This document shows, piece after piece, positions 1 through 6,635 of a stretch of 6,854 bases of DNA. Numbering within the stretch: position 1 is the stretch's first letter; each line of letters starts with the position of its first letter. A program made the translations under genes and the position numbers. Below the pieces are notes generated by a model, which had not been told where the DNA came from, did no database searches, and saw only the letters and a program-made list of their open reading frames with translations. The stretch covers positions 1 through 6,854 of the forward strand of contig SBFV01000354.1 in the NCBI GenBank assembly GCA_006227775.1. Direction: 5' to 3'. Source of the stretch: Gammaproteobacteria bacterium (GTDB taxonomy: Bacteria; Pseudomonadota; Gammaproteobacteria; Chromatiales; Chromatiaceae).

Positions 1-957
1 GATGAGGATGCCCAGGGTGTTGAACAGGGAGTGGAAGATGGACAGCTTCAGCGTCCAGTCATCCGCGGCGATGCCGATGTGGGTGGCGATCCAGTCCACC
101 ACCACCAGGATCTGGTTCATGAGAATGATGGCCACCACGCCGGTGGTGACGTTGAAGATGAGATGGGCGGCGGCCAGCCGGCGGCCTTCCACGTTGGCGC
201 TGATGGCGCCGAGGATGGCGGTGATGCAGGTACCCACGTTGGCGCCGATGGCCAGGGCCAGGGCGTTCTCGTAGGTGATCTGGCCGGCGGCCAGGGCGGT
301 GATGGTGATGACCAGGGTGGCGTGGCTGGACTGCATCACCACCGTGGCGAAGATGCCGATGCCGGTGTAGATGAGCAGACCGGCGAAGCCCGGCACCGCG
401 AACTGGGACAGGTCGATGGTCTCCTTGAAGGTCTCGAAGCCCTCCTTCATGTGGTGGATGCCCAGGAAAAGGAAGCCGAGGCCGGCGAGGATGTAGCCCA
501 GCCCCTTGGCGGTCTTGGAGCCCTGGAAGGCGAGGATGATGCCGAAGACCAGCATGGGCATGGCATAGGCGGCGATGTCGATCTTGAGGCCAAAGCCGGC
601 GATGAGCCAGGCGCCGGTGGTGGTGCCGAGGTTGGCGCCGAAGATGATGCCGATGCCGGCGGTCAGGCCGATGAGTCCGGCGCTGAGGAAGGAGATGGTG
701 ATGACCGACACCAGCGAGCTGGATTGCATGATGCTGGTGGAGACAATGCCGAAGGTCATGCTCTTCCACAGCTTGTCGGTGGTGCGCTTGAGGATCCTTT
801 CGAGGATACCGCCGGTGTAGGCCTTGAAGCCGTCCTCGAGGAACAGCATGCCGAACAGGAAGATGGCGACGCCCGCCGCGATCTGCTTGAAGTCCGGGCT
901 GATCCAGAAACCATAGGCCAGGACGGCAAAAATGAGGGGAAGGACGATCTTTCTCAC
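1..957 (-). CDS. Na/Pi cotransporter family (PNaS) membrane protein, 3' end cut by window
   Basis: This is a polytopic inner-membrane protein of the PNaS/NptA-like family, which moves phosphate coupled to sodium or exports it. The 319 visible residues contain both inverted family repeats. Repeat one has an amphipathic entry near residues 28-50, QSSS at 78-81 and GANLG at 107-111. Repeat two has QSSH at 209-212, GANVGT at 238-243, HLIFN at 265-269 and HSLFN at 309-313. The frame is open from the window edge to a GTG at 957-955. It has no in-frame ATG upstream before a stop at 1002-1000, and a GGAG lies 11 nt before the GTG, so GTG is the best start. The reading frame continues past base 1; a C-terminal PhoU-like domain, as in the neighbour at 1187, is possible but not visible. 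It is divergent from that second PNaS gene. QSSH in place of the usual QSSS/QSSA is mildly unusual. The family is firm; the substrate and direction of transport are inferred. Confidence 0.9.
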   Translation of the reverse strand, partial: MRKIVLPLIFAVLAYGFWISPDFKQIAAGVAIFLFGMLFLEDGFKAYTGGILERILKRTTDKLWKSMTFGIVSTSIMQSSSLVSVITISFLSAGLIGLTAGIGIIFGANLGTTTGAWLIAGFGLKIDIAAYAMPMLVFGIILAFQGSKTAKGLGYILAGLGFLFLGIHHMKEGFETFKETIDLSQFAVPGFAGLLIYTGIGIFATVVMQSSHATLVITITALAAGQITYENALALAIGANVGTCITAILGAISANVEGRRLAAAHLIFNVTTGVVAIILMNQILVVVDWIATHIGIAADDWTLKLSIFHSLFNTLGILI

Positions 958-1119
958 GATCGGTAGTGCTCCAAAGCCAGAGGGAAGGGGGATGGGAGCT
1001 TACGCCGGCCCCTGGGCCGCCAGAACCCAGGGGACGACGCGCGCATGCCGACGGGGGATGGAAGGTCGCCTAGCGCCGGTCAATAAAGCGGGGAGTAATA
1101 ACCGGCTTTTCGTCTTCCG

Positions 1120-1137
1120 GGGACAGTTTGTAACAAA
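1120..1137 (-). promoter_or_regulatory. Possible minus-strand Pho-box-like site
   Basis: Read on the minus strand, this 18-mer ends in CTGTCCC preceded by an A-rich spacer. It matches about 11 of 18 positions of the PhoB consensus CTKTCATAWAWCTGTCAY. It overlaps the plus-strand site at 1128-1145, so the two point in opposite directions and could serve the left transporter. I see no well-placed -10 element for it; the nearest TTATTA-like hexamer (1101-1096) is 18 bp away instead of about 10. This is a weak call. Confidence 0.25.
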
Positions 1138-1167
1138 AGCGTCATTTCGATGCAATAAATTCGTCAG
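1128..1167 (+). promoter_or_regulatory. Candidate tandem Pho box and promoter for the PhoU-fused transporter
   Basis: Four 7-mers begin exactly 11 bp apart: TTGTAAC (1128), GCGTCAT (1139), ATGCAAT (1150) and TCGTCAG (1161). PhoB half-sites have the form CTGTCAT, repeat every 11 bp and have AT-rich 4-bp spacers; the spacers here include AAAA and AAAT. The first pair matches the 18-bp Pho box consensus at about 13 of 18 positions. A -10-like TAAATT (1156-1161) lies 10 bp beyond the first pair, as expected where a Pho box replaces the -35. A conventional alternative is TTGTAA (1128) with TGCAAT (1151) at 17 bp spacing. PhoB control of phosphate transporters is well established, but its action here is inferred. 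Confidence 0.45.
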
Positions 1168-1186
1168 CCGCTATCCTTAACTCCAC

Positions 1187-3022
1187 ATGATGAAGTCAAC
1201 CCCGCCCAGGCCCCGTTTCGCTCCGTTCCCGCCGGCTTGGGGCTGGCGCTTGGGGATGATCCTTTCCCGGCGCTGGCCCCTGGCCTGGCTTCTGGTGGCG
1301 GTGGGGGGACTGGCCGGGGCGGCCACCCTGCCGGGGACGGAATCCACCGCCGGCGGTCTGGACGGGGAGGCCATGTTCCTCGGCTTGCTGGGAGGGCTGG
1401 CCCTCTTCCTTTACGGCATGGAGTTGATGTCGGACGCCCTCAAGGCCGTCGCCGGGGAGCGGATGAAGGACATCCTGGCCCGCCTGACCGTCAATCGCTG
1501 GCTGGGAGTGGCCACGGGGGCCTTCGTCACGGCGGTGATCCAGTCCTCGTCCGTGACCACGGTCCTGGTGGTGGGCTTCATCACCGCCGGCTTCATGACC
1601 CTGACCCAGTCCATCGGGGTCATCATGGGGGCCAATATCGGCTCCACCTTCACCGCCCAGCTCATCGCCTTCCAGGTGGATGAGTTGGCCCTGCTCCTGA
1701 TCGCCGTCGGTTTCCTGCCGATGTTCGTCACCCGCAAGGAGCGCTGGCGTCAATACGGGGCCGCGACCCTGGGCATCGGGCTCATCTTTTTTGGCATGAG
1801 CGTGATGAGCGATGCCATGGCGCCCCTGCGGACCTATGCCCCCTTCCTGGAACTGATGCGCGGCCTGGAACGGCCGGCGGTCGGCATCCTGGTGGGGCTG
1901 GTCTTTACCGCCCTCATCCAGTCCTCCGCCGCCACCACCGGCATCGTCATCGTCCTGGCGGGCCAGGGGCTGATCAACCTGCCGGCGGGCATCGCCCTGG
2001 CCTTGGGGGCCAACATCGGCACCTGCGTCACCGCCCTGCTGGCCTGCATCGGTAAGCCCCGGGAGGCGGTGCGGGCCGCCCTGGTGCACCTGATTTTCAA
2101 CGTGGCCGGCGTGCTGATCTGGATCGAGTTGATCGAGCCCCTGGCGCATGTCGTGACCTGGCTCTCGCCGTCTCATCCGGAGCTGACGGGGGCCGAACGC
2201 CTTGCCGCCGAGGCGCCGCGCCAGATCGCCAACGCCCACAGCCTGTTCAATATCGCCAATACCCTGATCTTCATCGGCTTTACCTCCCAGTTCGCGCGTC
2301 TGGTGAGCTGGCTGGTGCCCGAGCGGCCGGAGGCGGAGGAGGCGGTGGGTCGCGCCCGCTTCCTCGATGAGGAATTGCTGGCCACCCCGTCCCTGGCCCT
2401 GGATCGGGTACGGATGGAGGCGATGCGCATGGGGGAACGGGTTCAGGAGATGCTGGCGCGGATCCTGCCCGCCATCATCGCCGGCAATCGCGACAGCCTG
2501 GCGGAAGTCAAGGCCATGGACGACGCCGTGGACAGCCTCCACGCCCAGATCATCGGCTATCTGGGCAAGATCAGCCGCCTGACCCTCACGGAGGCCCAGA
2601 CCGCCGACCTCATCCACCTCATGGGCGCCGTCAACGATCTGGAGAACATCGGCGACGTCATCGAGACCAACCTGGTGGTGCTGGGCAACGAGCGCATCGA
2701 TCAGGGGCTGTCCATCAGTCAGCCGACCCGGGAGGTCCTCAACGGTTTCCATCGGGCGGTGACCAAGTCGGTGTGGGGGGCGGTCCAGGCCGTTGCGCAG
2801 AAGAACGCCCTGGCGGCCCAGACCGTCATGGACATGAAGCAGGAGATCAACCGCATCGCCGACTCCGCCGCCCTCCACCAGGCCCGCCGCCTGGTCGCCG
2901 CGGAGCCCAAGCGCATCCCGGCCTATACCATCGAGATGGACATCATCGAAAAGCTCAAGCGCATCTATTACTTCGCCAAGCGCATGGCCAAGTCCGTCAC
3001 GGGGGAGCCGGAGAGTCGCTAG
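1187..3022 (+). CDS. Na/Pi cotransporter family protein with C-terminal PhoU-like domain
   Basis: This inner-membrane PNaS transporter is fused to a cytosolic PhoU-like helical domain, the same architecture as E. coli YjbB, which has been linked to phosphate export. In the 611-residue reading, repeat one has QSSS (119-122) and GANIG (148-152). Repeat two has QSSA (245-248), GANIGT (274-279), HLIFN (301-305) and HSLFN (351-355). A charged linker (about 378-405) leads to PhoU-like helices (about 405-603) containing the conserved LENIGD (485-490). The matching motif in the second PhoU half is degenerate: LKRIYYFAKRMA where acidic metal ligands are usual. The start is uncertain. The tandem ATGs at 1187 and 1190 lack a ribosome binding site; an in-frame ATG at 1256 (residue 24) begins a signal-like stretch, RRW then hydrophobic to about 46; another is at 1373 (residue 63), just before the first conserved helix. 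It is probably co-transcribed with the small membrane protein 61 bp downstream, and the Pho-like repeats lie just upstream. Direction of transport cannot be read from sequence. Confidence 0.92.
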   Translation: MMKSTPPRPRFAPFPPAWGWRLGMILSRRWPLAWLLVAVGGLAGAATLPGTESTAGGLDGEAMFLGLLGGLALFLYGMELMSDALKAVAGERMKDILARLTVNRWLGVATGAFVTAVIQSSSVTTVLVVGFITAGFMTLTQSIGVIMGANIGSTFTAQLIAFQVDELALLLIAVGFLPMFVTRKERWRQYGAATLGIGLIFFGMSVMSDAMAPLRTYAPFLELMRGLERPAVGILVGLVFTALIQSSAATTGIVIVLAGQGLINLPAGIALALGANIGTCVTALLACIGKPREAVRAALVHLIFNVAGVLIWIELIEPLAHVVTWLSPSHPELTGAERLAAEAPRQIANAHSLFNIANTLIFIGFTSQFARLVSWLVPERPEAEEAVGRARFLDEELLATPSLALDRVRMEAMRMGERVQEMLARILPAIIAGNRDSLAEVKAMDDAVDSLHAQIIGYLGKISRLTLTEAQTADLIHLMGAVNDLENIGDVIETNLVVLGNERIDQGLSISQPTREVLNGFHRAVTKSVWGAVQAVAQKNALAAQTVMDMKQEINRIADSAALHQARRLVAAEPKRIPAYTIEMDIIEKLKRIYYFAKRMAKSVTGEPESR

Positions 3023-3068
3023 ACTTCCCCGGGACACCTCCCTTGTTCTCCCGTACACCGCCTATCCC

Positions 3069-3074
3069 GAGGAG
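3069..3074 (+). promoter_or_regulatory. Strong ribosome binding site
   Basis: GAGGAG lies 9 nt before the ATG at 3084. It is one of the clearest Shine-Dalgarno sequences in the window and supports the small downstream reading frame as a real gene. No hairpin with a T-run is seen between the transporter stop (3022) and this site, so read-through transcription is plausible. Confidence 0.75.
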
Positions 3075-3083
3075 TGCCCGCCC

Positions 3084-3572
3084 ATGACCGACGCCCATCC
3101 CCGCTTTACCATCAGTCAGGACAGCCTGCGGGAGCGCAGCCGTAACATCGCCTATGGCCTGCTGCTCAGTCTGGGGCTGGCGCTGATGGTGTACTGGGGC
3201 AATCTCCACTTTCCCCAGAGCTTCAATTACGCCCTGCTGGTCTCTGTCGTTCTCTTCGTGGTTTTCGCCAATCTCATCAATTACGTGCGGCATCGCCGCT
3301 ATCTGCGTCTGGCGCGGGACCATTGGCTCGAGGTCCGGCCGGATCGGGTCGGCTTCCACTCCGCCGGCAACGTCACCGAACTGGATCTGGCGGATGTCGC
3401 GGCGCTCAACGTCTACCGCCGGCGGGGACGCCCCTATCTCATCCAGATCAAGCGCAAGGACAATCGTGGCATTCGTCTGGAGGGCTATGGCGACATGGAG
3501 GGCCTGTGCGGCGCCCTGAAGCGGCTGATCCCCAGCGCCCATGTCAATGATCGCGGCGGTCCCCCTGGCTAA
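3084..3572 (+). CDS. Small membrane protein of unknown function, two helices plus cytosolic domain
   Basis: I do not recognise this 162-residue protein. A polar N-terminus (1-20) is followed by two predicted membrane helices, about 22-38 and 47-67, with a short loop between them containing WGNLHFPQ. A basic stretch (HRRYLRLAR, 70-78) then suggests the remainder is cytosolic by the positive-inside rule. Residues 80-150 look like a compact beta-rich unit ending in a helix: WLEVRPDRVGF, then DLADVAALNVY, then PYLIQIKRK, then a helix MEGLCGALKRLIP. The layout recalls bacterial PH-like (bPH/YcxB-type) domains behind two membrane helices, but this is a shape resemblance only. The start is fixed by GAGGAG 9 nt upstream. 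It sits 61 bp behind the PhoU-fused transporter on the same strand with no evident terminator, so it may act with that transporter. Confidence 0.8.
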   Translation: MTDAHPRFTISQDSLRERSRNIAYGLLLSLGLALMVYWGNLHFPQSFNYALLVSVVLFVVFANLINYVRHRRYLRLARDHWLEVRPDRVGFHSAGNVTELDLADVAALNVYRRRGRPYLIQIKRKDNRGIRLEGYGDMEGLCGALKRLIPSAHVNDRGGPPG

Positions 3573-3705
3573 GCGCCGGATCGCGTCAGTGCCGAGGCGG
3601 CTACTTGCCTCCCCCCGGTTGATAATGCCCCGATGGGAGGCTAAACCTATACCCAAGAAATGTTGATTTTAAGTCGGAACCTCCACTGAACGACCACATT
3701 TTGCC
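3573..3705 (+). promoter_or_regulatory. Upstream region of cfa with a sigma-S-like -10 element
   Basis: This 133-bp gap precedes cfa. CTATACC at 3647-3653 matches the sigma-S-preferred -10 form CTATACT at six of seven positions, and it would put a transcription start near 3660, about 46 nt before the ATG. TTGATA at 3619 resembles a -35 but lies 23 bp from that -10, which is too far for a good sigma-70 promoter. E. coli cfa is known to have a sigma-S promoter, so stationary-phase control is reasonable but inferred. A short GAGGC/GCCTC inverted repeat (3594-3611) lacks a T-run and is not called a terminator. Confidence 0.35.
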
Positions 3706-4899
3706 ATGGCTTCAGCACCCGACGTAACCCCGGTGAGCCGACCCAGGGCCATTGCGGCCAGCAAGTTCCGCAACCGGGATCTGACTCCCCCCGCCCCCCT
3801 CGCCAGGCTGGTGGCCTTGGCGGATGTCCGTTTCAATGGTGATCGCCCCTGGGACATCCAGGTCCGGGACCCGGTCCTCTATGACCAGGTCCTGCGCCGG
3901 GGTTCCCTGGGCTTCGGTGAATCCTACCTGGACGGGGATTGGGAGAGCGATCGGCTCGACGAAACCTTCGACCGTCTGTTGCGGGCGGACCTGGACCGTA
4001 AGGTCACCCGGTTCGGCCGCCTCCGCTTCCTCGGCCTCTACCTGCGCAACCTCCTGACCAATCGCCAGTCCCGGCGGCGGGCATTCCAGGTCGGCGAACA
4101 CCATTACGACATCGGCAATGACGTCTACGCCGCCATGCTGGATCCCCTGATGATCTATAGCTGCGGTTACTGGAAGGAGGCCACCACCCTGGCGGAGGCC
4201 CAGGTCGCCAAGCTCAGGCTCATCGGCGACAAGCTGGCATTGAGTCCCGGCGAGTCCCTGCTGGATATTGGCTGCGGCTGGGGTGGGCTGGCCCGCTACA
4301 TGGTCGATCACTACGGCGTCAGCGTCACCGGCATCACCATCTCCAGGGAGCAGGCCAGTCTCGCCCAAGCGCGCTGCGCCGGGCTGCCGGTGGACATCCG
4401 CCTCATGGATTACCGGGAACTCGCGGGCCGGTTCGACAAAGTGGTCTCGGTCGGCATGTTCGAGCATGTCGGCCCGCGCAACTATGACGCCTTTTTCGCT
4501 ACCGCCAACCGGTTGATGGCCCCCGCGGGCCTTTTCCTGCTCCACACCATCGGCAACTGCGACACCGTCCACGCCACCGACGCCTGGATCGACAAGTACA
4601 TCTTCCCCAACGGCCACATCCCCTCCGCCCGTCAGATCGCCGCCGCGGTGGAGCCCTGGTTCATCATCGAGGACTGGCACAACTTCGGCCAGGACTACGA
4701 CACCACCCTCATGGCCTGGTGGCGCAACTTCGATGCCGCCTGGCCCGGACTGGCTCCCCGCTACGGCGAACGTTTCTACCGCATGTTCAAATACTACCTG
4801 CATGCCTGCGCCGGCTACTTCCGCTCCCGTCAGGGCCAGTTGTGGCAATTGGTGCTTTCACGGCGCGGTCGCCGGGCCCTCTACCGCGCCCCGCGCTGA
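3706..4899 (+). CDS. cfa: Cyclopropane-fatty-acyl-phospholipid synthase
   Basis: This enzyme uses S-adenosylmethionine to add a methylene bridge across the double bond of unsaturated acyl chains in membrane phospholipids (EC 2.1.1.79), typically in stationary phase or under acid or solvent stress. The N-terminal domain contains GSLGFGESYLDGDWE (66-80). The methyltransferase fold has SAM motif I, LLDIGCGWGG, at 185-194. The bicarbonate-binding active-site residues known in E. coli Cfa (C139, E239, H266, I268, Y317) all map here with a constant +14 offset: C153 in YSCGYWK, E253 in MFEHVGP, H280 and I282 in LLHTIG, Y331 in DYDTTLMAW. It has 397 residues against about 382 in E. coli, the excess lying in a proline- and arginine-containing N-terminus. 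ATG 3706 is the first start after an in-frame stop at 3670 and lacks a clear ribosome binding site, so initiation may be weak or slightly downstream. It appears monocistronic and converges with the channel gene. Confidence 0.97.
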   Translation: MASAPDVTPVSRPRAIAASKFRNRDLTPPAPLARLVALADVRFNGDRPWDIQVRDPVLYDQVLRRGSLGFGESYLDGDWESDRLDETFDRLLRADLDRKVTRFGRLRFLGLYLRNLLTNRQSRRRAFQVGEHHYDIGNDVYAAMLDPLMIYSCGYWKEATTLAEAQVAKLRLIGDKLALSPGESLLDIGCGWGGLARYMVDHYGVSVTGITISREQASLAQARCAGLPVDIRLMDYRELAGRFDKVVSVGMFEHVGPRNYDAFFATANRLMAPAGLFLLHTIGNCDTVHATDAWIDKYIFPNGHIPSARQIAAAVEPWFIIEDWHNFGQDYDTTLMAWWRNFDAAWPGLAPRYGERFYRMFKYYLHACAGYFRSRQGQLWQLVLSRRGRRALYRAPR

Positions 4900-4994
4900 A
4901 GCCGGCACCGCTCTGATATCCCAGCCATTTCGGCCGGACCAGAGGGGGTCGGCGGGCGTCTGGCGGGGGGAGGGAACCCCCAGGAAGCCGAGGG
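4900..4994. other. Convergent intergenic gap with weak hairpin and G-rich run
   Basis: These 95 bp lie between the ends of cfa and the channel gene. There is no gene. The best candidate for a terminator is GGGGG (4966-4970) pairing with CCCCC (4977-4981) across a 6-nt loop, but no T-run follows on either strand, so intrinsic termination is doubtful. The plus strand from 4944 to 4974 carries four separated runs of three or more G. Confidence 0.3.
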
Positions 4995-6632
4995 TCAGGG
5001 CGTGGCCTTGAATGCCTGCTGAAACCGTTGCAAATCCCGGATGGTCCCGCAGACCAGGAGGGTATCGTCGGGACGGATCTGGAAATCGTCGGCAAACTCG
5101 ATCAGCACCTCCTGGTCCCGCACGACGGCGATGATATTGGCCCCGGATCGGTGCCGGATTTCGTAGCGCCAGGGATGCGTGCCCGCCAGGGTCCCGCTGC
5201 CGAGGCGGCTGATGTGGATGCCGTTGTCGACGGGTACCACCTGTTCGCCGAGGAGGTGATAGGCCAGGATCTGGCCCGCCACCTCACTTTCGGAAATGGC
5301 GAAGTCGGCACCGGCCCGATAGATGCGTGCCGTGTTGCGGGCGCGGCTGACGCGGACGATCAAGGGGACTTCCGGGGCATGGTCACGCACCGCCGCGGCG
5401 GCGAAGATGGCTTCGCTGTCGTCGCTGAGGGCGAGGACCACGGCGCTGGCCTCCCGGACCCGCGCCCGCCGCAGGGTGCCGAGTTCGAGCACGTTGCCCA
5501 GGACATCGACCCCCGGATAGGGGTGGTTGTCGATGACAATGCAGTCTTCGCCGACATCCTGAAGCATCTGGGCCACCTTGAAACCCACGGCGCCGAAACC
5601 CGCGACCACGCAGGGGCCCTCGCGCCGGATGGGGAAGGCCAGACGTTCCAGCCCTTCCAAGTGGTCGGGAGTGCCAACCACGACCAGGATGGCGCCCGCC
5701 AACAAGCGGGTATCGGGCCCCTCGGGGGGCATGAAGCGGCCGCCATACCACTGACCGATGAGGGTGACGCCATGCTGGTGGCGCAGGTGGAGATCCCCCA
5801 GTCGTTGCCCGGCGAGGGGACTGTTGGGACGAAGGCGGAACTCGGTCATGCTGAGGCGGGTGCCGAGGAGGTGCAGGCCCTCGGCGGGGGGGCCGATACG
5901 CCGGCTGGCGCGGGAGGCCAGGGCGCCACCCAGCACGTGCGCGGGGGTGAAGACGTCGGTGGCGCCGATACGCAGCATGGGCGCCCGATAGAGGGGTTCC
6001 CTGGCCAGGGCGAAGATCTGTCCGGTGAAGCCGTACTCCCGCGCCAGGAAGGTGCAGCGGGCGTTGGCGTGGTCGTCGGCCAGGGTCACCACCGCCCGGG
6101 CATCCGCGACGTTCGCCAGCGCGGCGGGGTTCTGGGCCAGGTTGCCATAGACCACGACATGGCCCAGATCCCTGAGGGTCTGCGCCAGTTGCAGGTTTTC
6201 CTCATAGATGACGAAGGGGGTCGCGGTGCGCCGGAACTCATCCAGCAGGGTCTCGATGGCCGGACCGAAGCGATGGAAGAGGACCTTGCCCGTCATGACC
6301 GGTAATTGACGGGGCAGGCGCGTCTGGAAGCGCTCCTCCAGATAGGGCAGGAGGAAGATGGGAAAGATCAGGAACACCAGAAATTGCCCCATGATCTGAC
6401 CGAGGATGACGTAAAGGGCGAAGACCGGATGCTGCCAGTGGCTGTCGTTGCCGTAGCCGGTGGTGGTGAGGGTTTCCGAGGCCCATTGCAGGCTCTCGAG
6501 AAAGGTGCGCGGCGCCCCCTCCAGATGTTCCATCCCCAGCATGTAGAGGCTGGCCATGGCGACCATGGTGGCCGGCAGGGCGGCCACGAAGAGGAGCAGT
6601 CGGCGGGTGGAACGGGAGAGGTGAAGGGTCAT
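4995..6632 (-). CDS. Two-helix potassium channel with tandem RCK (TrkA-N/TrkA-C) domains
   Basis: This is an inner-membrane K+ channel subunit of 545 residues, expected to work as a tetramer. Membrane helix 1 spans about 11-33, the pore helix about 43-55, the selectivity filter TTTGYG 56-61 (followed by ND), and helix 2 about 68-95. Two cytosolic RCK units follow. RCK1 (about 113-235) has a degenerate nucleotide site: LFHRFGPAIETLL replaces the usual GxGxxG, although VVVYGN and AVVTLADDHAN are kept. A TrkA-C-like part follows (about 260-325). RCK2 has an intact GFGAVG (345-350) and D368 at the end of the second strand, suggesting binding of NAD or an adenine nucleotide, then a second TrkA-C part (about 460-540). 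Tandem-RCK channels of this layout, such as GsuK, are gated by nucleotides and ions; the ligand here is inferred. It starts 3 bp after the KdpE-type regulator stop with only a weak GGCGG upstream, pointing to translational coupling. Confidence 0.93.
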   Translation of the reverse strand: MTLHLSRSTRRLLLFVAALPATMVAMASLYMLGMEHLEGAPRTFLESLQWASETLTTTGYGNDSHWQHPVFALYVILGQIMGQFLVFLIFPIFLLPYLEERFQTRLPRQLPVMTGKVLFHRFGPAIETLLDEFRRTATPFVIYEENLQLAQTLRDLGHVVVYGNLAQNPAALANVADARAVVTLADDHANARCTFLAREYGFTGQIFALAREPLYRAPMLRIGATDVFTPAHVLGGALASRASRRIGPPAEGLHLLGTRLSMTEFRLRPNSPLAGQRLGDLHLRHQHGVTLIGQWYGGRFMPPEGPDTRLLAGAILVVVGTPDHLEGLERLAFPIRREGPCVVAGFGAVGFKVAQMLQDVGEDCIVIDNHPYPGVDVLGNVLELGTLRRARVREASAVVLALSDDSEAIFAAAAVRDHAPEVPLIVRVSRARNTARIYRAGADFAISESEVAGQILAYHLLGEQVVPVDNGIHISRLGSGTLAGTHPWRYEIRHRSGANIIAVVRDQEVLIEFADDFQIRPDDTLLVCGTIRDLQRFQQAFKATP

Positions 6633-6635
6633 GTT

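Larger units (their letters stand above)
958..1186. other. Divergent intergenic region between two PNaS transporter genes
   Basis: These 229 bp separate the two divergent transporters, and I find no convincing gene in them. The part next to the left gene (about 958-1080) is GC-rich and featureless apart from the GGAG ribosome binding site of the GTG start. The part from about 1080 to 1186 is clearly richer in A and T and holds the Pho-like repeats and promoter-like elements listed separately. The position and base composition suit a shared control region. Confidence 0.7.

Noticed and set aside
31..966. 311-codon plus-strand open frame
   Set aside because: It is the antisense shadow of the PNaS gene at 1-957. 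Its product is rich in Gly, Asp, Glu and His repeats typical of GC-rich antisense frames, while the minus-strand frame shows clear family motifs.
1196..3058. 620-codon minus-strand open frame
   Set aside because: It lies opposite the PhoU-fused transporter. Its composition (Asp, Gly, His, Gln rich, no domains) is that of an antisense shadow.
3594..3611. GAGGC/GCCTC inverted repeat as a terminator after the small membrane protein
   Set aside because: The stem is only 5 bp with an 8-nt loop and no T-run follows.
2997..3656. 219-codon minus-strand open frame
   Set aside because: It overlaps the small membrane protein on the other strand; that gene has a strong ribosome binding site and membrane helices, while this frame has no recognisable features.
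3712..4848. 378-codon minus-strand open frame
   Set aside because: It is antisense to cfa, which has every catalytic residue; the frame shows no family motif.
4902..4937. GCCGGC and GGCCGG as a hairpin after cfa
   Set aside because: Only about 4 bp can pair across a long loop, with no T-run; such short matches are expected by chance in GC-rich DNA.
5028..6305. 425-codon plus-strand open frame
   Set aside because: It is antisense to the potassium channel; low-complexity Gly/Asp/His composition and no domain.
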